From Chloroflexota bacterium (GTDB taxonomy: Bacteria; Chloroflexota; Anaerolineae; UBA1429): a stretch of DNA of 64,000 nt. Positions 18,593 through 28,226 of the stretch are shown here, in pieces. The first letter of the stretch is position 1, and every line of letters starts with the position of its first letter. The position numbers and the translations under genes were made by a program. The stretch spans positions 1 through 64,000 of the forward strand of contig JAIOAW010000012.1 of the NCBI GenBank assembly GCA_019873625.1, given 5' to 3'. The notes under the pieces are model-generated. The model had not been told where the DNA came from and did no database searches. It saw only the letters and a list, made by a program, of their open reading frames with translations.

Positions 18593-21040
18593 ATGGAGAC
18601 CAAAAAGACGCTCGATCTTTCCATCCTCGGGATGACCTGCGCGAGTTGTGCGCGCACCGTCGAGCGCACCTTGCAGCGCACCGAGGGGGTGGCCGAGGCC
18701 CACGTCAACCTGGCCACCGAGCGCGCTACGGTGATCTTTGATCCTTCGGTAGTGGACGTAAGCCGCCTGGTGGAGCGCGTTCGCGAGAGCGGCTACGATG
18801 CGGAGGTGCGGCGTGTGGTGCTCCCCATCGGCGGGATGACCTGCGCCGCCTGCGTGCGCCACGTGGAGCGCGCCCTGCGAGGGGTGGAGGGCGTCCTTTC
18901 GGCGAACGTCAACCTGGCCACGGAACGCGCTACGGTCGAATATGTGAGCGGCGTAACCGGCCTGGAGGCGCTCAAACGGGCCGTCTCCGAGGCGGGTTAT
19001 GAGGTCATCGAAGAAGAGGCTTCGCCGCTGGCCGAGGCGCCCGACCCCGAACTCCTCAAGATGCACACGGCCCGGCGGCGTATGATAGTGGCCTGGGCCT
19101 TTACGGCGCCCATCCTGCTCCTTATGGTTCTGCATATGGGTTGGCACATCGCCTGGCCCAGTATGGCCGCGGCGGAGATGGCGACCATCCTTCTCGCCTT
19201 GCCGGTGCTCCTCTGGCCGGGCTATGCCACGTTCCGTTCGGCTTGGAACGCCGTGCGCCACGGCCATGCGAATATGGATGTGCTCATCGCGATGGGCACG
19301 GCCGCCTCGTGGGCGAGTGGGCCGCTTTCCTTTGCCTTGCCCGTCTCCAGTTATGCGGGCGTGGCCGCAATGATTATGGCCATCCACCTCACGGGGCGTT
19401 ACATCGAAGCCAGCGCCAAAGGGCGCGCCTCGCAGGCCATCCGCAAACTCCTCCAACTCGGCGCCAAGACGGCTTTCATCCTCATCGAGGGCCGCGAGTA
19501 CGAGGTGCCCCTCTCCCAAGTGAAGGTGGGGGATGTGATGATCGTCCGCCCAGGGGCCAAAATCCCCACGGATGGCGTCGTCATCGCGGGCGAGAGCGCG
19601 GTGGATGAATCTATGGCCACGGGAGAGGCGATGCCCGTGCCCAAAAAACCGGGCGATGAGGTCATCGGCGCTACGGTGAACCAAGGGGGGCTGCTTCAGG
19701 TGCGCGCCACGCGAGTGGGGGCCGATACGTTCCTTGCCCAGGTCATCCGCCTGGTAGAAGAGGCCCAGGGCACCAAGGTGCCCATTCAGGAGTTCGCCGA
19801 TCGGGTGACGGCCGTCTTTGTGCCCATCGTCATCGGCCTGGCGGCGCTCACGGCCCTCCTGTGGGGGCTGAGCAGCGCCCCTCTGCGGGGCCTTTTGGCG
19901 GTTGTGCAAGGGGTGCTCCCCTGGGTGGACCCCAGCCTCTCTACGCTGACCCTTGCGCTCGCCGCGACGATTTCCGTCCTCGTCATCGCCTGCCCTTGCG
20001 CCCTGGGGCTGGCCACGCCCACGGCCCTGATGGTGGCGAGCGGCATCGGCGCCGAGAACGGCATCCTCATCCGCCAGGGGGCGGCCATCCAAGCGCTGGC
20101 TGGGGTCAAGGCCATCGTCTTTGATAAGACGGGCACCCTGACCGAGGGCCGCCCGATGGTTACCGACTGGGTGCCCCTCGGCGTGCCCGAGGTCGAACTC
20201 ATCCGCCTCGCGGCCTCTGCCGAAAAGGGGAGCGAGCACCCCATTGGGCAGGCCATCGTGGCCGGCGCCGAACACCGTGGCATTTCTTTGCAGGACCCCG
20301 AAACCCTGCAGGCCGTGCAGGGGCAGGGCATCTGGGCGCGGGTGGATGGGCACGAGGTTCTGGTGGGGAGCCGCCGCTTTATGCAGGAATCGGGCGTCTC
20401 TGCCGAGGCGGCCGAGGAGCACCTGGCGCGCCTGGAAGGAGAGGCCAAAACGACCGTCTTGGTGGCGCGCGATGGCGCGCTGGTCGGCCTGGTGGCGGTG
20501 GCCGATCCCCTCAAAAAGGAGGCGCCGGAGGTGGTCCGCGCGCTAAAGGCCCTTGGCCTCCAGGTGGCTATGATCACGGGGGATAACGCGCGCACTGCCG
20601 AGGCCATTGCCCAAGAGGCGGGCATTGACCGTGTGGCGGCGGGCATCTTGCCGGAGGGGAAGGTGGCTGAGTTGCACCGCCTGCGCGAGGCCTTGGGGAT
20701 GGTGGCGATGGTGGGAGATGGCATCAATGACGCGCCGGCCCTTGCCCAGGCGGATGTCGGCATAGCCATCGGCACGGGCACCGATATTGCCATCGAGGCT
20801 GCGGATATCACCCTGGTGCGCGGCGACCTGCGCGGTGTGGTGAGCGCGGTCAAATTGGCCCGCGCGGCCTTTCGCAAGATCCGCCAAAACCTCTTTTGGG
20901 CCTTTTTCTACAACCTAATTATGATTCCTTTGGCGATGTTGGGGTTTATGCACCCCGTTTTGGCAGAGGCGGCCATGGCCTCAAGTTCCATCACCGTGGT
21001 AACGAACGCCAACCTCCTGCGCCGGGCGCGCCTGCGCTGA
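18593..21040 (+). CDS. copA: Cu(+)-translocating P1B-type ATPase with two N-terminal HMA domains
   Basis: Two GMTCASC/GMTCAAC HMA motifs, [45 protein letters not shown]. Confidence 0.95.
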   Translation: METKKTLDLSILGMTCASCARTVERTLQRTEGVAEAHVNLATERATVIFDPSVVDVSRLVERVRESGYDAEVRRVVLPIGGMTCAACVRHVERALRGVEGVLSANVNLATERATVEYVSGVTGLEALKRAVSEAGYEVIEEEASPLAEAPDPELLKMHTARRRMIVAWAFTAPILLLMVLHMGWHIAWPSMAAAEMATILLALPVLLWPGYATFRSAWNAVRHGHANMDVLIAMGTAASWASGPLSFALPVSSYAGVAAMIMAIHLTGRYIEASAKGRASQAIRKLLQLGAKTAFILIEGREYEVPLSQVKVGDVMIVRPGAKIPTDGVVIAGESAVDESMATGEAMPVPKKPGDEVIGATVNQGGLLQVRATRVGADTFLAQVIRLVEEAQGTKVPIQEFADRVTAVFVPIVIGLAALTALLWGLSSAPLRGLLAVVQGVLPWVDPSLSTLTLALAATISVLVIACPCALGLATPTALMVASGIGAENGILIRQGAAIQALAGVKAIVFDKTGTLTEGRPMVTDWVPLGVPEVELIRLAASAEKGSEHPIGQAIVAGAEHRGISLQDPETLQAVQGQGIWARVDGHEVLVGSRRFMQESGVSAEAAEEHLARLEGEAKTTVLVARDGALVGLVAVADPLKKEAPEVVRALKALGLQVAMITGDNARTAEAIAQEAGIDRVAAGILPEGKVAELHRLREALGMVAMVGDGINDAPALAQADVGIAIGTGTDIAIEAADITLVRGDLRGVVSAVKLARAAFRKIRQNLFWAFFYNLIMIPLAMLGFMHPVLAEAAMASSSITVVTNANLLRRARLR

Positions 21041-21090
21041 TTATTCGGAACGCGGGCCTCCCGGCCGCAACGCCGTAAGGCGCCATCCTC

Positions 21091-21330
21091 GTTTGCACCG
21101 AGGGACCCCCTGCGATTGGCTATGGGGAGGCCTAGCGGCCTCCCCCGCGAGGCAGGTGCCTCGCGCTCCAAAGATACTATGGGAGCGCGGGCCGGGAGGC
21201 CCGCAGGCGCTGCAAGGCGCCCCCCCGTTTGCACCGAAGGACCCCCCTGCGATTGGCTATGGGAAGGCCGCTAGGCCTCCCCCGCGAGGCAGGTGCCTCG
21301 CGCCCCAAGGGGGAGCGCGGGCCTCCTATT
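21091..21330. repeat. Tandem pair of imperfect, palindrome-rich intergenic repeat units (about 136-bp period)
   Basis: GTTTGCACCGARGGACCCCC...CTGCGATTGGCTATGGG...CGCGAGGCAGGTGCCTCGCG occurs at 21091 and again at 21227. Confidence 0.9.
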
Positions 21331-21352
21331 CCTTTAGCCCGAGAAAGGGTTT

Positions 21353-21381
21353 TTGACGTTGGCTCCAGCCGCCGTTATAGT
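21353..21381 (+). promoter_or_regulatory. Sigma70-like promoter of the ECF transporter operon
   Basis: TTGACG-N17-TATAGT. Confidence 0.7.
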
Positions 21382-21409
21382 AAGGACGCTCCCAGTGAAC
21401 GGATAAGGT

Positions 21410-22516
21410 GTGAGCATAGGCGATGATCCAATTGCGGTGGGGTCTCGTATGAGGCACCCTTTGGCCTGGTTTCTCTGGACTGTGGCGGCGGCCACCACAG
21501 CCCTCATCTTGCGCAATCCCCTCTATCTCACGCTCCTCCTCCTGGCGGTGTGGGCCAACTATGCGGCGGTGGAACAAAGCACCGCCCAGGCCAAGAGTTG
21601 GCGCGCCTTGCTCCGGGTGGGCGCGTTGATTTGGGCGCTCACCATCCCCTTCAACGCCCTGATGCTCCACCAAGGGGAGATCACGCTCTTTCGTTTGCCG
21701 TCCCACTGGCCGCTCATCGGCGGCAAGGTCACGCTCGAGGCCGTGGCCGTGGGGTTCGCCTCCGGCTACAGCCTCTGGGCGCTCCTTGGGGTTTTTGCCG
21801 TGTTCAACCTCGCCGTAGATGCCTCCCAACTCTTGCGCTACACGCCCAAATTCCTCGAGCAGGCCGGCGTCATCATCGCCATTGCCTTGACCTTCATCCC
21901 GCAGATGATCGTCAGCCTGCAAGAGATCCGCGAGGCGCAGCGCATCCGCGGCCACCGCTTCCGCCGCTGGCGCGACCAACTGCCCCTCGTGATGCCGCTC
22001 CTCACCACCGCCCTGGAGCGCGCCATCCAACTGGCCGAATCTATGGAGGCGCGCGGTTTCGGCGCGGAGGGAGGGGATAGGCAAGGCCGCCCGATGTGGG
22101 CGCAGTGGCTCATCGCGCCGGGGTTGGGCCTCCTCCTGAGCGGCCTTGTGCTGCGCGCTTTGGCCCCTGCGCCGGCCTATCGGTTCATCGCGCTCCTCCT
22201 AGCGGGCGCGGGCCTTATCGCGTACGCTTTTGGGCGCTTGGGCCACCGGGCGCGCCGCAGCCGCTACCGGCGGTCGGCGTGGCGCCCTCAGGATACGCTG
22301 GGGGCGTGCGTGAGCGGCCTCGTTTTGAGCGGCGTGATTGCCCTGCGCTGGGTGCGCGGAGGGAGTTTGGGCTACTATCCCTTTGCACCGGGCGCGCTTT
22401 TGCCCCCCTTTGAGCCGGGGATTGGACTCCTTATCGCCTTGCTAAGCCTGCCCGGGCTTATCCTTCTCATCGCTGAGATACGCGCCTCGGGCGCGCCGTC
22501 TGGGGGCGCTGTATGA
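21410..22516 (+). CDS. ECF transporter T component (EcfT/CbiQ/CbrV-like)
   Basis: EIREAQRIRGHRFRRW and ERAIQLAESMEARGFG signature of EcfT; GTG start at 21410 or ATG at 21449. Confidence 0.88.
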   Translation: MSIGDDPIAVGSRMRHPLAWFLWTVAAATTALILRNPLYLTLLLLAVWANYAAVEQSTAQAKSWRALLRVGALIWALTIPFNALMLHQGEITLFRLPSHWPLIGGKVTLEAVAVGFASGYSLWALLGVFAVFNLAVDASQLLRYTPKFLEQAGVIIAIALTFIPQMIVSLQEIREAQRIRGHRFRRWRDQLPLVMPLLTTALERAIQLAESMEARGFGAEGGDRQGRPMWAQWLIAPGLGLLLSGLVLRALAPAPAYRFIALLLAGAGLIAYAFGRLGHRARRSRYRRSAWRPQDTLGACVSGLVLSGVIALRWVRGGSLGYYPFAPGALLPPFEPGIGLLIALLSLPGLILLIAEIRASGAPSGGAV

Positions 22517-24111
22517 TCCTCTTTGACCGTGTAACCTATCGCTACCCCGGCGTAGAGGCCCCCATCTTGCAGGATGTCTCGCTCGCCATCCGCGAGGGGG
22601 AGTTCGTCTTGGTCGTGGGCGCCTCGGGCGCGGGTAAATCCACCCTCCTGCGGTGCCTGAACGGCCTGGTGCCCCACTTTTATGGGGGCACGTTACAGGG
22701 CACTGTGCGCGTGGCCGGGCGAGATCCCGTCCAAGCCGGGCCGGCGGCGATGAGCCGCCTGGTGGGGTTCGTCTTTCAAAACCCAGAGGCGCAATTCGTG
22801 GTAGATACGGTCGAGGCGGAATTGGCCTTCGCCATGGAGAACCACGGCCTGCCTCAAGCCGCGATGCGCAAGCGCATCGAAGAGGTGTTGGATCAACTGG
22901 GCATCGCCCATCTTCGCGAGCGGCGCATTAGCACCCTTTCGGGTGGGGAAAAACAGCGCGTAGCCATCGCCGCCGTCTTGACGCTTCAGCCCCAGGTGCT
23001 CGTGCTCGATGAACCGACCTCCCAACTCGACCCCCAAGCCGCCGAAGAGGTGCTCACCGCCTTGCAGAAACTCAATGCGGATTTGGGATTGACGGTCATC
23101 CTTTCGGAGCACCGCCTGGAACGCGTCATCCAATATGCGGATCGGCTAATCTACCTGCCCGGCGCAGGGCGTGCCCCCTTGCAAGGCGCGCCGCAGGAAG
23201 TGCTCGAGCAGATAGACCTCGTGCCGCCGCTGGTGCAACTCGGCAAGGCCCTGGGGTGGCGCCCCCTGCCTTTGACCATCAAAGAGGCGCGCCGCCTGGC
23301 GGAGGGCCTCTCCCTTCAGGCCCCGCCTCTGCCGGCGGCCCCACCGCCGGTAGGCGAGGTGGAGATCGCCATCGAAGACCTCTGGTATGCCTATGACGGC
23401 CGGCCGGCCCTGCGCGGCGTGAACCTGGAGATCCATCGCGGCGAGTGCGTCGCCTTGATGGGGCGCAACGGCTCCGGCAAAACGACGCTTCTCAAGCACC
23501 TGGTGGGGCTGCTTCAGCCTGGGCGCGGCCGCGTGGTGGTGCGGGGGATGGATACCCGCCGCGTGGATATGGAGGCGCTGATCCGCCTGGTGGGCTATGT
23601 GCCGCAGAACCCCGACGCGCTCCTTTTCGCCGACCGCGTGCGCGACGAACTGGCCTTCACCCGCGCTAACCACGGCATCGCCGATGCGTCGCGCGATGAG
23701 GCCCTCCTCGAACTCCTCGGCCTCGCCGCCTATGCGGACGATTACCCGCGCGATTTGAGCGTGGGAGAGCGCCAACGGGTGGCGCTGGCCTCCGTCTTGG
23801 TGGCGCGGCCAGAGATCATCCTCTTGGATGAGCCGACGCGCGGGGCGGATTATCTCCAAAAGCGCGCTCTGGCGCGCTACCTGGCCGCCGAAAGAGAACA
23901 AGGGCACACGGTCATCCTCTCTACGCACGATGTGGAACTGGCCGCCGCCCTTGCCGACCGTGTGGTCATCTTGGGAGATGGCCAGGTAGTGGTGGATGGC
24001 CCCACCCGCGAGGTGATGACCCATTCCCTGGTGTTCAGCACGCAGGTGGGCCGCCTCTTTCGAGATAGCCGCTTCCTGACGGTGGATGACGTCTTGAAAG
24101 GGCTGGTATGA
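22513..24111 (+). CDS. Duplicated ECF-type ABC ATPase (two NBDs fused)
   Basis: Two Walker A (GASGAGKSTLL; GRNGSGKTTLL) and two signature motifs (LSGGEKQR; LSVGERQR). Confidence 0.94.
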   Translation: MILFDRVTYRYPGVEAPILQDVSLAIREGEFVLVVGASGAGKSTLLRCLNGLVPHFYGGTLQGTVRVAGRDPVQAGPAAMSRLVGFVFQNPEAQFVVDTVEAELAFAMENHGLPQAAMRKRIEEVLDQLGIAHLRERRISTLSGGEKQRVAIAAVLTLQPQVLVLDEPTSQLDPQAAEEVLTALQKLNADLGLTVILSEHRLERVIQYADRLIYLPGAGRAPLQGAPQEVLEQIDLVPPLVQLGKALGWRPLPLTIKEARRLAEGLSLQAPPLPAAPPPVGEVEIAIEDLWYAYDGRPALRGVNLEIHRGECVALMGRNGSGKTTLLKHLVGLLQPGRGRVVVRGMDTRRVDMEALIRLVGYVPQNPDALLFADRVRDELAFTRANHGIADASRDEALLELLGLAAYADDYPRDLSVGERQRVALASVLVARPEIILLDEPTRGADYLQKRALARYLAAEREQGHTVILSTHDVELAAALADRVVILGDGQVVVDGPTREVMTHSLVFSTQVGRLFRDSRFLTVDDVLKGLV

Positions 24112-24902
24112 GGCGCACGGCTGCGAGCGAGGGGATCATCTTGGCCTTGGCGAGCGTCGTTGGGCTGGCGGCCTTTTTCTATCCCTTCTTTATGGCCTCG
24201 CTCCCGCAATCGCTCAGCCGCGCCAATGCCCACGCCGAAGATGCCCCCTTGATGACCATCCTTCTGGTGGGGCTGTGTTTGGGGGCGATGTTGGCCCCCC
24301 TCAACGCTCGGCGGATGAATTCCAAAATCGTAGCCGTTTTGGGCGTTCTTGCGGCGGTCAACGCTGTGCTCCGTGCTGTGCCAGGGCCGGCGGGGTTTTC
24401 GGCGATGTTCGTCTTACCCATCCTCTGCGGATATGCCTACGGCGCGACCTTTGGCTTCCTCTTGGGGGCGCTTTCGCTGTTGGTTTCGGCCTTTATCGGC
24501 GGAGGGGTGGGGCCGTGGTTGCCCTATCAAATGTTGGCCGTCGGCTGGGTGGGGATGAGTTCGGCCTGGCTGCCGCGCCTCGAGGGGCGCCCTCGCCTAG
24601 AGGTGCTGATGCTGGGGCTATGGGGGGCCTTATGGGGGTTCGCCTTTGGCGCGTTGATGAATATCTGGTTCTGGCCTTACGTCTTTCAACCGCAGCAGGC
24701 CGAACTGTACTGGCGGCCTGGCCTGGCCCTGGCCGAGACCTTGCGCCGTTATGCCGTATTCTATGCCGTAACCTCGCTCGGCTGGGACCTGGGCCGCGCC
24801 GTGGGGAATGCGCTCCTCCTATGGGCTTTTGGCCGGCCCATCTTGCGGCTTTTGCGCCGCTTTCAACGGCGTTTTCATTTTGTGCACGTCCCGGCGGAGT
24901 GA
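24108..24902 (+). CDS. ECF transporter S component (CbrT-like; cobalamin or precursor substrate suspected)
   Basis: GFLLGALSLLVSAFIGGGVGPWLPYQMLAVGWVG; translationally overlapped with the ATPase gene. Confidence 0.78.
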   Translation: MRRTAASEGIILALASVVGLAAFFYPFFMASLPQSLSRANAHAEDAPLMTILLVGLCLGAMLAPLNARRMNSKIVAVLGVLAAVNAVLRAVPGPAGFSAMFVLPILCGYAYGATFGFLLGALSLLVSAFIGGGVGPWLPYQMLAVGWVGMSSAWLPRLEGRPRLEVLMLGLWGALWGFAFGALMNIWFWPYVFQPQQAELYWRPGLALAETLRRYAVFYAVTSLGWDLGRAVGNALLLWAFGRPILRLLRRFQRRFHFVHVPAE

Positions 24903-24918
24903 TTCCCCAGGCTGCGCC

Positions 24919-25767
24919 CTATTCCGCCACCACCGCGATGGCGCCAAGCGTCCCCTCTCCGCCATGGCAGGCGAGGATCGTGCCGGCCTCGCCGAGCCAA
25001 ATCGCCTCGCGCGGGATGCGCGCCAGGCGCACGATTTCTTCGGCGAGTTGCTCGGCGGCGTTTTGGCAGCGCACGTGCATCACGGCGATGAACTCCAGCG
25101 CCCCGATCGCGGCCACTTCTTCGGCTATCCTCTTGATCCCCTTGGAGGTGGAGCGCGCCATCGCCAGCAGTTTCAATTCCCCCTCTTCGATGTGCAGGAG
25201 GGGCTTTAAGTCCAGCACTTTCATAAAACGGTCAATAAGGGGCATCAATTTGGCCGCGCGCCCGCCCCGGCGGAGGTTTTCAAGCGTCTCGATTTGGATA
25301 AAGACCCGCGTGCGGCGCTTGATGGATTCCACGGCCTCGAGGATGCGCTCCAGCGTTTCGCCTTGGAGGGCCAAGCGCGCCGCTTGGATGGCCTGCCACC
25401 CCTGGCCCAGGGAGAGAGAGGCCGAGTCAAAGACGCGCACACGGCCTCCAAATTCCTGTGCGGCGCTCCAAGCGGTGCTGAGCGTGCCGCTGTGCCGCCC
25501 CGTGAGGGCGATATAGAGGACGCGATACCCCGCCTCCACCAGGCCGCGAAAGGTCTTTTGAAAGGTGCCCATCCCCGGCTGAGAGGTGTACGGCGCCAGC
25601 CCGCTCTGATGCACCTTTTCCCAAAAGGCATCGTGAGAGAGGGCCGTATCTTCGAAGGCCTCCTCGCCGAAGCGGATCATCAGCGGTACGATGGCAATGC
25701 CCAACTCTTGGGCCAGCGGCGCAGGTACATCGGCGGCACTATCGGTAACAATTTTGACTCTCTCCAT
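24919..25767 (-). CDS. DegV family (fatty acid-binding) protein
   Basis: VKIVTDSAADVPAPLAQELGIAIVPL...; TSQPGMGTFQKTF. Confidence 0.92.
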   Translation of the reverse strand: MERVKIVTDSAADVPAPLAQELGIAIVPLMIRFGEEAFEDTALSHDAFWEKVHQSGLAPYTSQPGMGTFQKTFRGLVEAGYRVLYIALTGRHSGTLSTAWSAAQEFGGRVRVFDSASLSLGQGWQAIQAARLALQGETLERILEAVESIKRRTRVFIQIETLENLRRGGRAAKLMPLIDRFMKVLDLKPLLHIEEGELKLLAMARSTSKGIKRIAEEVAAIGALEFIAVMHVRCQNAAEQLAEEIVRLARIPREAIWLGEAGTILACHGGEGTLGAIAVVAE

Positions 25768-25775
25768 ACCGCTCC

Positions 25776-26930
25776 TTATATCCTCGCACCCGTGGGGATA
25801 TCGTACAGGCGATAGGTGCGGTATTTGACGCCGCCCATCCCCTCGATGCCGCGAATGATGTTATAGTTATCCTCGAGAATCCAAGACATTTCGGCCCACT
25901 GGTAACCTTTGCGGGCCGCCACGCGGCACCCCTCCAGGTAAAAGAGCGATTCGATGCCTTTGAGGCGGTGCTCCTCAAGGACGCCCATAATGATCACGCG
26001 CACGCCCGTGATCTTGCGCCGATACCAGAGGTATTTGATCCAGCCGATGGGGAAAAGGTGCCCATTCAGATGTTTGGCCACCTGGCAGAAGTCGGGCAGG
26101 GCCAAAAAACACCCCACGGGCTGGCCGTCTACAAAAGCGAGGTAGGTCAAATCGGGGTCTACGATTTGTTTGAGGTTCTGGGCAAGGTAGGCGAACTCGG
26201 CATCCGTCATAGGGATGGCCCCCCAGTTTTTGGCCCAGGCCTGGCGATAGATGCCCTTGATGCGCTCCACCTCGGCGTCGAAATCCTTCATATGGATGGC
26301 GCGCATCGTCACGTGGTAACGCTCTTGGGCTACGTGGGCTACGCGCTTCACGCGCTCGGGGAGGTTTTCCAGGTTGGGGCCGTAACTGGCCACATCCACC
26401 TTGTAGGCGTAGAGGTCCTTGGCTTTCTGAAAGCCATAGCGCTCCAAAAAGGCGGGATAGTAGCGCTTGTTGTAGGTCATCATAATGACCGGCGGCCCAT
26501 CGAACCCCTCGATGAGCAAGCCGCACTCGTCGTTGATGTTGAGGTCCATCGGGCCGCGCATCACCTCGCGTCCGCGCTCTGCGAGCCATTGCCGAGCGGC
26601 GTCAAACAGGGCCTTGGCCACCTCATAATCCTCAATGACCTCAAAGGCGCCAAAGAACCCCACGGGTTCCCCCCAGATGCGCGGGTGCATCTCATCGGCG
26701 ATGGCCGCGATGGTGCCCACCGTCTCGCCATCGCGCACGGCGCGAAAGTATTGGGCGGTGGCGTGTTCGAAAAAGGGGTTATGGTGAGGGTCAAAGTGCT
26801 TCAGGCGGTCGGAGATGAGGGGCGGCACCCAGTTGGGGTCGCCACGGTATAGGCGAAAAGGGAACATCACGAAATCGCGCAGTTCCCGCTTGTTCGAGAC
26901 GGGCACGATCTGAGCGGCTGACCTGGCCAT
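25776..26930 (-). CDS. GNAT-fold acetyltransferase-like protein
   Basis: MFPFRLYRGDPNWVPPLISDRLKHFDPHHNPFFEHA; common 370-400 aa family; start at MARSAAQ. Confidence 0.75.
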   Translation of the reverse strand: MARSAAQIVPVSNKRELRDFVMFPFRLYRGDPNWVPPLISDRLKHFDPHHNPFFEHATAQYFRAVRDGETVGTIAAIADEMHPRIWGEPVGFFGAFEVIEDYEVAKALFDAARQWLAERGREVMRGPMDLNINDECGLLIEGFDGPPVIMMTYNKRYYPAFLERYGFQKAKDLYAYKVDVASYGPNLENLPERVKRVAHVAQERYHVTMRAIHMKDFDAEVERIKGIYRQAWAKNWGAIPMTDAEFAYLAQNLKQIVDPDLTYLAFVDGQPVGCFLALPDFCQVAKHLNGHLFPIGWIKYLWYRRKITGVRVIIMGVLEEHRLKGIESLFYLEGCRVAARKGYQWAEMSWILEDNYNIIRGIEGMGGVKYRTYRLYDIPTGARI

Positions 26931-27058
26931 ATCCCCCTCCTCACAGCACGAAGGCTCTCTTCCCCACAACACCGCGCGGGCCTTGGCGATGCGCCCTCAC
27001 CCCATATAGGGCGATTGTAGCACGCACTGCGGGAAGGGGTGAAATCGCCGAGCGTTGT

Positions 27059-27087
27059 TTGACACGACCTTGGCGATATGTCATACT
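27059..27087 (+). promoter_or_regulatory. Sigma70-like promoter overlapping the track-predicted start
   Basis: TTGACA (27059-27064)-N17-CATACT (27082-27087). Confidence 0.7.
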
Positions 27088-27116
27088 TGCGCGTAATCGA
27101 GCCGGGAGAGGGGTAT

Positions 27117-27671
27117 GTGAAGCAAGAAGTCCCTTTGAGCCAAGCCCATCGGCTGCTATCGGCCCGGCCTACCTGCCTTTTGACCGTTCGTTACAAAGGC
27201 CGGGTGAACGTGATGACCATCGCCTGGGTGTGCCCCATCAGCCTGGAGCCGCCCTTGGTGGCGATGGCCCTGCACCCGGCCGCCTATACGCACGATATGC
27301 TCAAAAAGAGCGGCGAGGCCGTGCTGAACATCCCCGGCCGCCCCTTGCTGGAGCAGACGTATCAATGCGGCACCCTCTCGGGCGCCGATGAGGATAAAAT
27401 TGCCCTCACCAAACTCTCGCTGGAGGCGGGCCGCCGCGTCGAGGCCCCTTGGATCGCAGAATGCCTGGCCCACCTGGAGTGCGGCATCGTGGATATCTTG
27501 ACGCCCGGGGACCACTCGCTCTTTATCGCTGAGGTTGTGGGCGCCTGGGCGGAGGAGGAGGCCTTTGCCGAGGTTTGGTTGGCCCCACAAGATAACGAGG
27601 AGTTGCTGCCTTTTTATCACCTGGGGGGGAAGCAGTTCGGCCTTTTAGGCCGCACGCTCTCCGCGCCGTGA
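27117..27671 (+). CDS. Flavin reductase family protein (FMN-binding split barrel)
   Basis: NVMTIAWVCPISLEPPLVAMALHPAAYTHDMLKKSGEAVLNIP; GTG start at 27117 preceded by GGGAGAGGGG. Confidence 0.85.
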   Translation: MKQEVPLSQAHRLLSARPTCLLTVRYKGRVNVMTIAWVCPISLEPPLVAMALHPAAYTHDMLKKSGEAVLNIPGRPLLEQTYQCGTLSGADEDKIALTKLSLEAGRRVEAPWIAECLAHLECGIVDILTPGDHSLFIAEVVGAWAEEEAFAEVWLAPQDNEELLPFYHLGGKQFGLLGRTLSAP

Positions 27672-28201
27672 TGCGAACCAAGGAGCCTGGCCGGATGCCC
27701 GCTCGCACGGAACGATCTTTCGATATCATCACGCACAGCCCCGAGCAGACCTTTGCGGTGGGGAAGACCTTGGGGTCTTTGCTGCGGCCCGGCGATATCA
27801 TCTGCCTGCAAGGCGAGTTGGGGAGCGGCAAGACGTGCCTCACCCAAGGCATCGGCGCGGGGATGCATGTGCAGGGCACCATCAATAGCCCCACCTTTGT
27901 CTTTGTCAACGAACACGCCCCCGCGAATGACGGCCCCTATCTCTACCACGTGGACCTGTACCGCATCAGCGACTGTTCAGAGGTGTATAGCCTGGGCCTT
28001 GAGGACTATATGTACGGCGATGGGGTTACGGTCATCGAGTGGGCCGAGCGGGCCCTTGAGATTTTGCCGCCCTATCGCCTTTGGGTGCTCCTCAAACATA
28101 TGGGCTATACCGAACGCCTGCTCGTGTTCGAGGCCTCAGGGCCGAGGTATTTGGAGATTTTGCAGGCGCTGGAGCGTCTCCTCGCAAGCGAGGGGATATG
28201 A
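27671..28201 (+). CDS. tsaE: tRNA threonylcarbamoyladenosine biosynthesis ATPase TsaE
   Basis: LQGELGSGKTCLTQGIGAGM; INSPTFVFVNEH; HVDLYRI; ATG at 27671 or 27695. Confidence 0.93.
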   Translation: MRTKEPGRMPARTERSFDIITHSPEQTFAVGKTLGSLLRPGDIICLQGELGSGKTCLTQGIGAGMHVQGTINSPTFVFVNEHAPANDGPYLYHVDLYRISDCSEVYSLGLEDYMYGDGVTVIEWAERALEILPPYRLWVLLKHMGYTERLLVFEASGPRYLEILQALERLLASEGI

Positions 28202-28226
28202 GCGCCTTTCTACGCGAGAGAGAGCG

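Noticed and set aside
18557-20422. 621-aa minus-strand ORF opposite copA
   Set aside because: Shadow ORF of a GC-rich coding frame; low-complexity His/Arg/Gly-rich translation with no family motif, while the plus frame is an unmistakable P-type ATPase.
21041-21409. Possible cobalamin riboswitch upstream of the CbrT-like ECF operon
   Set aside because: I could not find a B12-box-like motif, and the promoter at 21353-21381 leaves too short a leader; the region is better explained as palindromic repeats.
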